NCBI RefSeq assembly: GCF_004363305.1
Contig: NZ_SNZA01000001.1
Location: forward strand, 398,902-462,901
From: Marinomonas communis
GTDB taxonomy: Bacteria > Pseudomonadota > Gammaproteobacteria > Pseudomonadales > Marinomonadaceae
Length of the DNA: 64,000 nt
Reading direction: 5' to 3'
Positions within the stretch are counted from its first letter, which is position 1. Each line of letters begins with the position of its first letter. Position numbers and translations under genes: made by a program. Of the stretch, positions 34,985-42,590 are shown piece after piece. The notes below the pieces were generated by a model. That model saw only the letters and a list, made by a program, of their open reading frames with translations, was not told the origin of the DNA and did not search any database.

Positions 34985-35722
34985 ATGGCTCGTAAGGCAA
35001 ATATTGCGAAAGAAGAAATCATCCAAGCCTGCTGGGATCTTATTGAGCAGAACATCTTTCCTAACATTCCACGATTGAGTGATTACTTTAAAAACCTTGA
35101 TGGTCGCGGCTGTTCGAATACAACATTGCTAAACGCCATCAGCGAATGGGAAGAATCGTATAAAGAACATCAAGAGAATGAGCTGAAAGAAATCACTGAG
35201 CATTTCGCTCCAACCTTCAAGCGCTTCGAAAGAGATATTATTCAATCACTTTCTATCATCCTGGACGAGCAGATCACTGCGCATGAAGAGAAACTATCTC
35301 TTAGACAATCATCTATTGAAGGTAGAGAGCGCTCCCTATCAGAATCTTTTATTAACTCTCAACAAGCGCTAGAAACAACTCTTGAACAAAAGCAGATATT
35401 TGAGACACGCTGTAATGAATTGCAACAAAGCCAAAAAGCACTAGAAGACCGACTAGAGCATTCATTAACTCGAAACAGGGTACTCGAATCCGAAATTGAA
35501 CAATGGAAGCTAGCTCAGAGAGAAGCAGACACCAAACTCCATCAAGCGCAAGTTGATCTAGCCAAACTGGATAATGAAATTTCCCAGTTAAAACAGCTTT
35601 TAACGGACAGCCAAGCAGAGGTTCAGCGCTTAAAAAAGCAAAACGATCAGCTTTTAAACAGTGCAATCGAACAAGTCTCAAAGCTTGCAGAAAGCGTGGC
35701 GACAAAAGCTTCAGATTCATAG
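34985..35722 (+). CDS. KfrA-like DNA-binding protein with long coiled coil
   Basis: The 245-residue protein has an N-terminal helix-turn-helix region of the KfrA_N type (residues 1-60: IIQACWDLIEQNIFPNIPRLSDYF, then GRGCSNTTLLNAISEWEES). A long heptad-rich coiled coil (about 60-235) follows. Plasmid KfrA proteins bind their own promoter and form filament-like nucleoid-associated multimers. Here the gene is on what looks like a chromosome, between rssA and prmB, without plasmid genes nearby. The start has a weak ribosome site but matches the domain start. Confidence 0.78.
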   Translation: MARKANIAKEEIIQACWDLIEQNIFPNIPRLSDYFKNLDGRGCSNTTLLNAISEWEESYKEHQENELKEITEHFAPTFKRFERDIIQSLSIILDEQITAHEEKLSLRQSSIEGRERSLSESFINSQQALETTLEQKQIFETRCNELQQSQKALEDRLEHSLTRNRVLESEIEQWKLAQREADTKLHQAQVDLAKLDNEISQLKQLLTDSQAEVQRLKKQNDQLLNSAIEQVSKLAESVATKASDS

Positions 35723-35742
35723 AGTCTAGCGGGGATTATCGC

Positions 35743-35748
35743 TATAAT
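35743..35748 (+). promoter_or_regulatory. -10 element upstream of prmB
   Basis: A consensus TATAAT lies 32 bp before the prmB ATG, after a small AGCG/CGCT hairpin. The -35 region is not clear. Confidence 0.35.
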
Positions 35749-35779
35749 GACACGCATTTTTAACGCATAAGATATTGCT

Positions 35780-36688
35780 ATGAGTAGACACCAATCCGCC
35801 ATAAAGGATTTATTGACCATTCAAGATTACATCCGCTGGACGTATTCTCGTTTTCGTCGTTCTGATATTTTTTATGGCCACGGTACAGATAATCCTTGGG
35901 ATGAAGCTGTTCAGCTGGTTCTTGGGGCGCTTTCATTACCTTTAGATTTTCCAAAGGAACACTTGGACAGTCGCTTAACCCATGATGAGAAAAAGCGGAT
36001 CTTAAAATTGGTAGATCGCCGCATAAACGATCGTGAACCATTGCCGTACCTATTAGGCGAAGCATGGTTTATGGGGCTACCGTTTAAGGTTACTAAAGAC
36101 ACCTTGATTCCTCGCTCGCCGATTATGGCTCTGATTGAGAATCAATTTGCTCCATGGTTAGAGCAATACCCGCTGTCCATTCTTGATATGTGTACTGGTT
36201 CTGGGTGTCTAGGCATCGCAGCTGCGTTAACCTTTGATGAAGCTGAAGTCGACATTACTGACGTTAGTGATGCGGCATTGAATGTGGCTTTGCAAAACAT
36301 CGCTATGCATGAGGTGGAAGACCGTGTACATGCTATCCACTCCGATATGTTTAATGCATTATCCGGTAAGCAGTACGATTTGATTATTTGTAATCCGCCG
36401 TATGTGGATGCGAATGACTACAATACTGCGCCAAGAGAATTTCACAACGAACCACAGTTGGCCCTAACATCCGGCGATGATGGTTTAGACTTCACCAGAG
36501 CATTCCTAGCGCAAGCGGCAGATTATCTTCATGATAACGGCATTGTTGTCTATGAGGTTGGCAACAGTGAAGTAGCATTACAAGAAGCGTACCCTGATAC
36601 ACCATTTATGTGGGTAGAATTAGAGAATGGTGGTAACGGCGTCTTCGTATTAACGAAAGAAGAATTGAAAACCCTACAACAAGAGTAA
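35780..36688 (+). CDS. prmB: Ribosomal protein L3 glutamine methyltransferase PrmB
   Basis: The 302-residue SAM methyltransferase has ILDMCTGSGCLGIAAA (motif I, about residues 135-150) and the catalytic NPPYVDAND. Within the PrmA/B/C group, the PrmB N-terminus (DLLTIQDYIRWTYSRF) and its position next to aroC identify it as PrmB rather than PrmC. It methylates Gln150 of L3. aroC starts 9 bp downstream, and the pair are probably one operon. Confidence 0.95.
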   Translation: MSRHQSAIKDLLTIQDYIRWTYSRFRRSDIFYGHGTDNPWDEAVQLVLGALSLPLDFPKEHLDSRLTHDEKKRILKLVDRRINDREPLPYLLGEAWFMGLPFKVTKDTLIPRSPIMALIENQFAPWLEQYPLSILDMCTGSGCLGIAAALTFDEAEVDITDVSDAALNVALQNIAMHEVEDRVHAIHSDMFNALSGKQYDLIICNPPYVDANDYNTAPREFHNEPQLALTSGDDGLDFTRAFLAQAADYLHDNGIVVYEVGNSEVALQEAYPDTPFMWVELENGGNGVFVLTKEELKTLQQE

Positions 36689-36697
36689 CTAGACAAC

Positions 36698-37798
36698 ATG
36701 GCTGGCAATACATTTGGTACGTTATTTAAAGTCACAACTTTTGGGGAAAGCCACGGTTTAGCCCTAGGCGCAATCGTTGATGGTTGCCCTCCAGGACTTG
36801 AGTTGACTGAAGCTGATCTTCAGCGTGACTTAGATTTACGTAAACCAGGCACATCAAAACATACAACTCAACGCCGAGAGCCGGATGAAGTAGAGATTTT
36901 GTCAGGTGTATTTGAAGGCAAAACAACCGGCACACCGATTGGTCTTTTAATTCGCAACACAGATCAGCGCTCAAAAGACTACGGTAATATCAAAGAAACA
37001 TTCCGTCCTGCGCATGCTGATTACGTGTACGACCAGAAGTTTGGCTTCCGCGACTATCGCGGTGGCGGTCGTTCTTCAGCACGAGAAACAGCGATGCGAG
37101 TTGCGGCGGGGGCTATTGCAAAAAAATGGCTTAAACAGCGCTACGGCATCGAAATCCAAGGTTTCTTATCTCAACTTGGTCCAATTAAATTGGATGTTAA
37201 AGATTTAAGCCAAGTCTACGAGAATGCGTTCTTTAGCCCTGATCCTGATGCCATTCCTACGCTTGAAGAGTACATGGTAAACCTTCGTCGTGAAGGCGAT
37301 TCTGTAGGTGCCAAAATCACAGTAATTGCTAAAAACGTACAGCCAGGATTAGGTGAGCCAGTATTTGATCGTTTAGACGCTGATATCGCCAAAGCAATGA
37401 TGGGCATTAATGCCGTAAAAGGCGTCGAAATCGGTGATGGCTTCGATGTGATCGAGCAAAAAGGTAGCCAACATCGTGATGAAATGACACCAGAAGGTTT
37501 CTTATCGAACCATGCCGGCGGTGTAGTTGGTGGCTTATCCTCTGGTCAAGATATTGTGGTACACATGGCATTAAAACCAACGTCGAGTATTACAATTCCA
37601 GGTAAAAGCATTGACCGCTCAGGTCAAGCGATAGACGTCATTACAAAAGGGCGTCATGACCCTTGTGTCGGCATTCGAGCGACACCAATTGCTGAGGCGA
37701 TGCTTGCGTTAACCATTATGGATCACGCATTACGCCATCGAGGGCAAAATGCGGATGTCCATTGTGAAACACCCATTATTAAAGGCCAAGCCGAATAA
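36698..37798 (+). CDS. aroC: Chorismate synthase
   Basis: The 366-residue enzyme (E. coli 361) begins [20 protein letters not shown], with family motifs GESHG, RPGHAD-type (here [14 protein letters not shown]), [18 protein letters not shown] and a C-terminal block rich in Arg and His. It makes chorismate from EPSP using reduced FMN. It follows prmB and ends just before a terminator. aroA, the previous step, is 20 kb away in the same window. Confidence 0.98.
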   Translation: MAGNTFGTLFKVTTFGESHGLALGAIVDGCPPGLELTEADLQRDLDLRKPGTSKHTTQRREPDEVEILSGVFEGKTTGTPIGLLIRNTDQRSKDYGNIKETFRPAHADYVYDQKFGFRDYRGGGRSSARETAMRVAAGAIAKKWLKQRYGIEIQGFLSQLGPIKLDVKDLSQVYENAFFSPDPDAIPTLEEYMVNLRREGDSVGAKITVIAKNVQPGLGEPVFDRLDADIAKAMMGINAVKGVEIGDGFDVIEQKGSQHRDEMTPEGFLSNHAGGVVGGLSSGQDIVVHMALKPTSSITIPGKSIDRSGQAIDVITKGRHDPCVGIRATPIAEAMLALTIMDHALRHRGQNADVHCETPIIKGQAE

Positions 37799-37803
37799 TA
37801 TAC

Positions 37804-37829
37804 AAAAGGTCGCGATTGCGGCCTTTTTT
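37804..37829 (+). terminator. Terminator after aroC
   Basis: AAGGTCGC and GCGGCCTT form a stem with one G-U pair around GATT, followed by TTTTTT. yjjX starts 18 bp later. Confidence 0.82.
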
Positions 37830-37846
37830 GCTTTAGGGAGAACTTT

Positions 37847-38410
37847 ATGTCGAGTGTGGTAATAAGAGTATTAGTAGGCTCCACCAACCCAGTGAAGAAA
37901 GGGGCTGCGATGAAAGCTTTTGCTAAAGCATTCCCGGATCATGCTATTCATTGTGAAGATCTTAATGCTCCATCTGGAGTAGCGGATCAACCCATGAATG
38001 AGCAAGATACCAAGCTTGGAGCACAAAACCGAGCAACATATTGCGCCCATTTTGATAGCCAACAGAAATACGATTACTACGTGGCGATGGAAGGTGGTGT
38101 GGATTATTTTGATGAAGGGCCCGCAACCTACGCATACATCACAGTCCGAAATCAGGAAGGACGAATGATCACGGGGCGAACAGCCAATTTACCGTTACCT
38201 CAGTTTGTCTATCAACGCCTTGAACAAGGCGAAGAGTTAGCTCATGTGATGGACGATATATTCAATCAGCACAATATAAGACAAAAGGGCGGTGCTATCG
38301 GTGTTTTGACAAACCATATCGAAACCCGTGAAAGTGTTTATATGCAAGGGCTAGTGTTAGCTCTCGCGCCGTTTTTACACAGTGAGATGTTTTATGAATC
38401 ATCTGTATGA
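37847..38410 (+). CDS. yjjX: Inosine/xanthosine triphosphatase (YjjX family)
   Basis: The 187-residue protein has the YjjX hallmarks: VLVGSTNPVKKGAA near the N-terminus, the GVADQPMNEQDTKLGAQNRA block, and the acidic AMEGGVDYFDEGPATYAY segment. It is thought to remove ITP and XTP from the nucleotide pool. AGGGAG lies before the ATG. Its end overlaps the next gene by 17 bp, so the two phosphatases are co-translated. Confidence 0.92.
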   Translation: MSSVVIRVLVGSTNPVKKGAAMKAFAKAFPDHAIHCEDLNAPSGVADQPMNEQDTKLGAQNRATYCAHFDSQQKYDYYVAMEGGVDYFDEGPATYAYITVRNQEGRMITGRTANLPLPQFVYQRLEQGEELAHVMDDIFNQHNIRQKGGAIGVLTNHIETRESVYMQGLVLALAPFLHSEMFYESSV

Positions 38411-39086
38411 TTTCTATATTTTTGATGCGGACCATACATTGTTCGAATTCGATGCTTTCGAAGGGCTTAAGCACATGTTTGCTAATTTTGATGTGCAGTT
38501 TGACTTGGAAGATTATGAGTTCTACCAACAAACTAATAAGCCATTATGGGTGCAATATCAAAACGGTGAAATAAGTGCCGACACATTACAAACAGTGCGA
38601 TTTAGTCATTGGGGTAAAAAGCTCAATATACAGCCTAAAGAGCTAAATGAGAGTTTTTTAGACAGCATGGCGGAAATATGTGAGCCGTTGCCAAATGCTA
38701 AATTGTTATTGGAAACGTTAAAAGCTAAACGAAAAAGCCTTTCCATACTGACCAATGGCTTTACAGCCTTGCAGCAGCGCCGATTGAATAAAACAGGTTT
38801 AACTGATGTATTTGATCATGTGATCATTTCTGAGCAAGTTGGCTTCGCTAAACCAGATGAACGTGTTTTTAGGCATACTCTGGACAAACTAAATATCAAC
38901 CAAGACCAGAGGAATCGCGTTCTGATGATCGGTGATACGTTTGCTTCAGATATTGTTGGAGGACAACGGGCAGGTATTCAGACATGTTGGTTAAATCATC
39001 ACAACGAACAGCTTACGGATGAACAGATTAAGCCAACGTATGAAGTTAAGTCTTTAAAAGACTTGATGGCATTATTAGAGCTTTAA
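38394..39086 (+). CDS. yjjG: HAD pyrimidine 5'-nucleotidase YjjG
   Basis: The 230-residue HAD hydrolase has motif I FDADHTLF, motif II ILTNGF, motif III Lys in GFAKPDERVF, and motif IV GDTFASDI. Size and layout fit YjjG (dUMP/dTMP/UMP phosphatase, 225 residues). Note the motif I Asp-x-Asp is DAD as in YjjG. The start at 38394 is used rather than an upstream GTG at 38382. Coupling to yjjX suggests joint nucleotide-pool cleaning. Confidence 0.88.
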   Translation: MNHLYDFYIFDADHTLFEFDAFEGLKHMFANFDVQFDLEDYEFYQQTNKPLWVQYQNGEISADTLQTVRFSHWGKKLNIQPKELNESFLDSMAEICEPLPNAKLLLETLKAKRKSLSILTNGFTALQQRRLNKTGLTDVFDHVIISEQVGFAKPDERVFRHTLDKLNINQDQRNRVLMIGDTFASDIVGGQRAGIQTCWLNHHNEQLTDEQIKPTYEVKSLKDLMALLEL

Positions 39087-39105
39087 TAGCTCTAAAATAG
39101 GTCTG

Positions 39106-39137
39106 CTATTTCCGATAAATGTTATTATCGGAAATAG
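39106..39137 (+). terminator. Hairpin after yjjG, terminator-like
   Basis: A perfect 13-bp stem pairs CTATTTCCGATAA (39106-39118) with TTATCGGAAATAG (39125-39137) around ATGTTA, followed only by TATAATAT. It is strong but lacks a clear T run; it may be a terminator or an mRNA-stabilising structure. Confidence 0.55.
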
Positions 39138-39656
39138 TATAATATCAGGAATTAAGGCCTTTCCCTCGTAATTTCTTTCTTATTAGGCTCAAACTAAAAT
39201 TCTAAAACCGTTCGTTTTACAAATTGAAGCTGCTTCTTCACCTGTGTTGCCCTTGTTGTTAAATGATTCGTCAAAACGAATTCATCTTTTGTGCTACCCA
39301 AGCCTATCGAGGAAATAAATTCTTTTATCGCGGACTGGAGTCAGCTCGTACGCCGTATTCCATTTCGTACGGCCCGAGATAAAAATTACTTTAACGCTGA
39401 CAGGATTCTCAGCTAGTACGCAAGACTACAGCAGAAATAATAAATCCGTCATCACTGACTGGCGTCTGCTTATACAACTTCGATTTCATCAGCAAAACAA
39501 TGTTCAGATCGCTCACAGCTCGTATGATCCGATTCCATCAGTGGCTATCCTTGTTTATTGCTTAATCGTTCGATTGACATGTCACCTCAAAAACGAGTTA
39601 ATAACAAAGTCATATAAAGACATTTCATTTAACCCTAAACCGATTCGGAGGCCATT
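39138..39656. other. Non-coding stretch before DUF1127 region
   Basis: I see no convincing gene on either strand over about 520 bp. Its codon-like signals are absent and the base composition is even. There is a short inverted repeat GCCGTA/TACGGC around 39352-39375. Either this is a degraded gene region, an untranslated leader, or the site of a small RNA; the sequence alone does not tell. Confidence 0.4.
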
Positions 39657-39749
39657 ATGACTTGCATGCATTCCATCATGACAACATCTATGACTACGCC
39701 TCGAATTTATGTCCGATCAGCCAATAAGGCCTCTGGCATTCGCGTTTAG
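39657..39749 (+). CDS. Micro-ORF 1 (30 aa), translationally coupled
   Basis: An ORF of 30 codons begins at an ATG with a strong CGGAGG ribosome site 7 nt upstream. Its product, starting MTCMHSIMTTSM, is rich in Met, Ser and Thr with a basic centre. No family recognised. Its TAG stop overlaps the GTG of micro-ORF 2. It may be a leader peptide for the downstream small genes or a remnant. Confidence 0.35.
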   Translation: MTCMHSIMTTSMTTPRIYVRSANKASGIRV

Positions 39750-39826
39750 TGTTGTTTATTACATTGATCGCGGGAATTTACGCGGTCAACCAAGCATTTA
39801 AGCCCACTCCTCGTAAATTCTCATGA
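39749..39826 (+). CDS. Micro-ORF 2 (25 aa), single membrane helix
   Basis: The GTG overlaps the TAG of micro-ORF 1 (TAGTG), a typical coupling signal. The 25-residue product has one hydrophobic stretch (VLFITLIAGIYAV) and a polar, basic tail (NQAFKPTPRKFS). It ends 22 bp before the DUF1127 gene. A frameshift joining the two ORFs into one protein of about 55 residues is the main alternative. Confidence 0.35.
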   Translation: MLFITLIAGIYAVNQAFKPTPRKFS

Positions 39827-39848
39827 TCTTCCTGATTAGGAGAACATT

Positions 39849-40043
39849 ATGAGCTTTATCGCACTTTTAAACTTGGCAAAAGAATACTTTGAACAGCGCC
39901 GTTTAAACCAAACGTTCGGTCACCTTGATAACCATGTTTTACGAGATATTGGTTTTATTCGTACCGGTTCTGGCATTCGTCCGTTAAACCCTCATGCTAA
40001 AGGCGAAACACCACCGCCCCAAAGTGAGTTAAGTCCTAGGTGA
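39849..40043 (+). CDS. DUF1127 small protein
   Basis: The 64-residue protein has the DUF1127 core: RLNQTFGHLDNHVLRDIGFIRTG near residues 18-40, a helix-Asp-helix ending in RDIG. AGGAG lies 8 nt before the ATG. Such Arg-rich small proteins bind RNA in some alphaproteobacteria and link to phosphate and RNA turnover; the role here is unknown. It follows two coupled micro-ORFs. Confidence 0.82.
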   Translation: MSFIALLNLAKEYFEQRRLNQTFGHLDNHVLRDIGFIRTGSGIRPLNPHAKGETPPPQSELSPR

Positions 40044-40075
40044 TGATTGACGCTGGAGGCAGGATAAACAACATA

Positions 40076-40813
40076 TTAATGATTTTCCTGCTTCCTCTGT
40101 CTACTTGCTAACGCATCACCCAGTATTGAAAAATATTGTTGGAACATCTCATTAATCATCAAACGCTGCTCACCATTTGGATATAAACCAAGCTTGGCTT
40201 CATCGGTTCCTATTGTCCCTCTTACTAAGAAACGACTATTGGGTAAGCAATCCTCAATAAACGCTTCAAACGCACGAGCACACATTTCTTCTGGCTTTGA
40301 GTAGTAGAAGCTATTCAGTCGAGAATCTGTTTCTCTTGAGCAAATAAACAGCGGACTTGGCTCCTTACCGTCAACTGACAACAAAATCGTTTCGTAACAT
40401 TGAGCCAGTAATGTATTCAGGGTATGCGGCCCATATTGGTAATCGTTTAACCATAGTTTCGAGGCGAATACCATGCGGTCTGCAATAGGAAACATCTTGT
40501 CTGCCATGTAGTGATCAAATGCATGAAACCATTCGTGAGCGAGACTACCGGCTCCAGCATTCTTCGCTAACGAAAGCTTTTTAACTGCAGGCATGTAGTG
40601 AGCGGAAACACCTAACTGCCCGCCTTTACCGTACTGTAATCCAAGCGATCCTCTAAGTGAGATAACGGACTCCGGTACTTTTAAAGCGTGCATTAGATCC
40701 ACTAAAGCTTGATGGAAATTTAAGGCAGCTCTATCACGTTCTTTGGGTGTAACCCATTGACCAAGTTCGATGCTTTTAAAGCCAAATTGACGTCGTATTT
40801 CAACAAAGTTCAT
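40076..40813 (-). CDS. CLCA_X-family protein with HEXXH zincin motif
   Basis: The 245-residue protein carries HEWFHAFDH (residues 93-101), so His93, Glu94 and His97 make an HEXXH motif with a following Asp-His, typical of zincin-like metal sites. The N-terminal FVEIRRQFGF and GLQYGKGGQLGVSAHY blocks match what I recall of the CLCA_X family and the LPD1-type domain that is usually embedded in very large phage or plasmid polyvalent proteins. Here it is a small stand-alone protein. No signal peptide, so it is cytoplasmic. It is divergent from the sotB-like gene; the target, if any, is unknown. Confidence 0.6.
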   Translation of the reverse strand: MNFVEIRRQFGFKSIELGQWVTPKERDRAALNFHQALVDLMHALKVPESVISLRGSLGLQYGKGGQLGVSAHYMPAVKKLSLAKNAGAGSLAHEWFHAFDHYMADKMFPIADRMVFASKLWLNDYQYGPHTLNTLLAQCYETILLSVDGKEPSPLFICSRETDSRLNSFYYSKPEEMCARAFEAFIEDCLPNSRFLVRGTIGTDEAKLGLYPNGEQRLMINEMFQQYFSILGDALASRQRKQENH

Positions 40814-40964
40814 GAATGTGCATATATTAGGATAATTTGAAGTGCGCCCTTATATTTTATCATCGGGATGCATGTTTGATTCATATTTAGCCCTTTAAAT
40901 TCGTGTAATTAAGTGAAGAATACTACCCTTTATTTAATCGACTAAACTCTTGTTCGGAACCCCT

Positions 40965-42176
40965 ATGACACAATTACCTCCAGCGAGTACCACACCCAAA
41001 CATGTGCAATATCTTCGTGTGCTTGCGCTGGGTTTTTGTGCGTTTATTTTTAACACATCTGAGTTTGTACCGGTTGGGTTATTATCTGATATATCCGAAG
41101 ACTTTGGCATTACACCGTCACAAACAGGCTGGATGTTAACGATTTATGCATGGATTGTTGGTGTTATGTCTTTGCCTATGATGCTGATCACGAGTCGCAT
41201 GGAACGAAAACTGTTGTTGATGGGAACATGTACAGTTTTTATCGTCAGTCATGGTTTATCAACCATCGCTTGGGACTTCCAAAGCTTAATGATTAGCCGT
41301 ATTGGTGTTGCGTTTTCGCACGCAGTGTTTTGGTCCATTACAGCATCCATTGCGATTCGTGTAGCACCTCCAGGAAAAATGAATTTTGCCCTCAGTGTGC
41401 TTGCGACAGGTACGGGTATGGCAATGGTACTAGGGGTTCCTCTTGGCAGATTAATAGGCCAGCACCTTGGTTGGCGAATGGCTTTTGAGGTGATTGGACT
41501 GGCTGCATTAGTCATTACCGCATTGGTATTTCGCCTACTGCCGCCCTTACCAAGCCTTACCAGTACTAATCTGACAGCCAAAGTAAAATCGGTATTCACG
41601 AACAAGCGTTTGTTCATCATGTATTTGTCTGTGTTTCTTGTGTTCACAGCTCATTACGGTACTTACAGCTACATTGAACCGTTCCTAATGGATTTCGGCG
41701 GTGTTTCCAGCAATTTAACCACAGTCATCCTACTAACATTTGGTATATCAGGCATTATTGGTAGTACGTTATTTAGCTATCTCGGTGAAAGGTATGGTGC
41801 TCAATTGATGATTGGTAGTTCTGTCGGCATGGCTCTTTGTATGCTGTGTCTAGCCATTGCTTTAAGCTCTGAGACCGCTTTGATCGTCATTACTGTTGTT
41901 TGGGGGGCTGCATTAATTCTGACTTGCTTGGCCATGCAATCTAGGGTTCTGAGTATCGATACCAGTGCTTCAGATATCATCATGTCGCTTTTTTCTGGCA
42001 TCATCAACATGGGAATCGGGGCTGGCGCACTGGTCGGCTCTATCAGCATAGAACAAGTGGGATTAGGCAATATTGGCTACGTCGCATCAGTGGTTGCGTT
42101 TCTAGCAATATGGGTTGTGATTTATATTGCTAGAATGAACATCAAGCCAGTTGCGGTTAGCGGTGGTGGACATTAG
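40965..42176 (+). CDS. sotB: MFS efflux transporter, SotB-like
   Basis: The 403-residue protein has 12 membrane helices. The first carries FNTSEFVPVGLLSDIS, close to the EFVPVGLL motif of the SotB/YdeA sugar-efflux group. Also visible are TGWMLTIYAWIVG and GVPLGRLIGQHLGWR (motif C region). It probably exports sugars or drugs by proton antiport. The ATG at 40965 is chosen over a TTG at 40950. Its end overlaps the convergent HMA-like gene by 20 bp. Gene symbol is by family resemblance. Confidence 0.82.
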   Translation: MTQLPPASTTPKHVQYLRVLALGFCAFIFNTSEFVPVGLLSDISEDFGITPSQTGWMLTIYAWIVGVMSLPMMLITSRMERKLLLMGTCTVFIVSHGLSTIAWDFQSLMISRIGVAFSHAVFWSITASIAIRVAPPGKMNFALSVLATGTGMAMVLGVPLGRLIGQHLGWRMAFEVIGLAALVITALVFRLLPPLPSLTSTNLTAKVKSVFTNKRLFIMYLSVFLVFTAHYGTYSYIEPFLMDFGGVSSNLTTVILLTFGISGIIGSTLFSYLGERYGAQLMIGSSVGMALCMLCLAIALSSETALIVITVVWGAALILTCLAMQSRVLSIDTSASDIIMSLFSGIINMGIGAGALVGSISIEQVGLGNIGYVASVVAFLAIWVVIYIARMNIKPVAVSGGGH

Positions 42177-42507
42177 GCGCCTTAGCGCAGCAATGTGGCT
42201 TATGACGTGCATTAGCCCGTATATTTTCACTTACCTGCTGTGCCACTCGGTATTTCCAACGCCACCATAACGAATCTGTATTCGGCTTAACATCGAGTTC
42301 TGAAAGCAAATTAATAATTTCTTCAAGCGCTAACAATGAGGCATCATAGTGAAAGACGATGATGCCACTTTTAGCATTGAGTTTAATTAAGTCAACAGCT
42401 CTAGTGTCTGTAAAATACAACTCAACCAAAGGGATGGTTGAGTTGTTTAAACCAGAGAACTTTAAGGTAACTTGATGGCGATAAGCAGAATGCTTAATTG
42501 CTGACAT
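42157..42507 (-). CDS. HMA-like metal-binding protein, last gene of metal operon
   Basis: The 116-residue protein looks like a degenerate heavy-metal-associated (HMA_2-like) domain. It has a beta-alpha-beta layout (VTLKFSGLNN ... KSGIIVFHYDASLLALEEIINLL) without the CxxC motif. The C-terminus ends in a possible metal-binding tail (KPHCCAKAPNVHHR: two Cys, three His). It follows the 23-aa peptide by 9 bp in the merR-copA operon, with AGGAAG before the ATG. It may be a chaperone or P-type ATPase partner. Confidence 0.6.
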   Translation of the reverse strand: MSAIKHSAYRHQVTLKFSGLNNSTIPLVELYFTDTRAVDLIKLNAKSGIIVFHYDASLLALEEIINLLSELDVKPNTDSLWWRWKYRVAQQVSENIRANARHKPHCCAKAPNVHHR

Positions 42508-42516
42508 AAGAACTTC

Positions 42517-42588
42517 CTATTTCCCTAACCAAAACCACCAAACGATAAAAGCAATGGCAGCAAGTCCAATAAGATTTAAATAGATCAT
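42517..42588 (-). CDS. 23-aa single-helix membrane peptide in metal operon
   Basis: This ORF of 23 codons starts two bases after the copA stop codon (TAG-TG-ATG) and ends 9 bp before the HMA-like gene. The product reads MIYLNLIGLAAIAFIVWWFW followed by LGK: one membrane helix with a WWFW end and a short basic tail. Its placement, tight spacing and clean hydrophobic composition argue for a real gene. It could act as a small regulatory subunit of the P-type ATPase, comparable to KdpF or CcoS-like peptides; that role is inference. Confidence 0.65.
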   Translation of the reverse strand: MIYLNLIGLAAIAFIVWWFWLGK

Positions 42589-42590
42589 CA

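Noticed and set aside
34890..35078. 62-residue hydrophobic ORF after rssA
   Set aside because: No ribosome site and it overlaps the start of the KfrA-like gene in another frame; most of it is AT-rich promoter sequence.
39849..40043. Toxin-antitoxin interpretation of the micro-ORFs and DUF1127 gene
   Set aside because: No toxin-like or antitoxin-like features; DUF1127 is a better explanation for the larger ORF, and the micro-ORFs are too short to classify.
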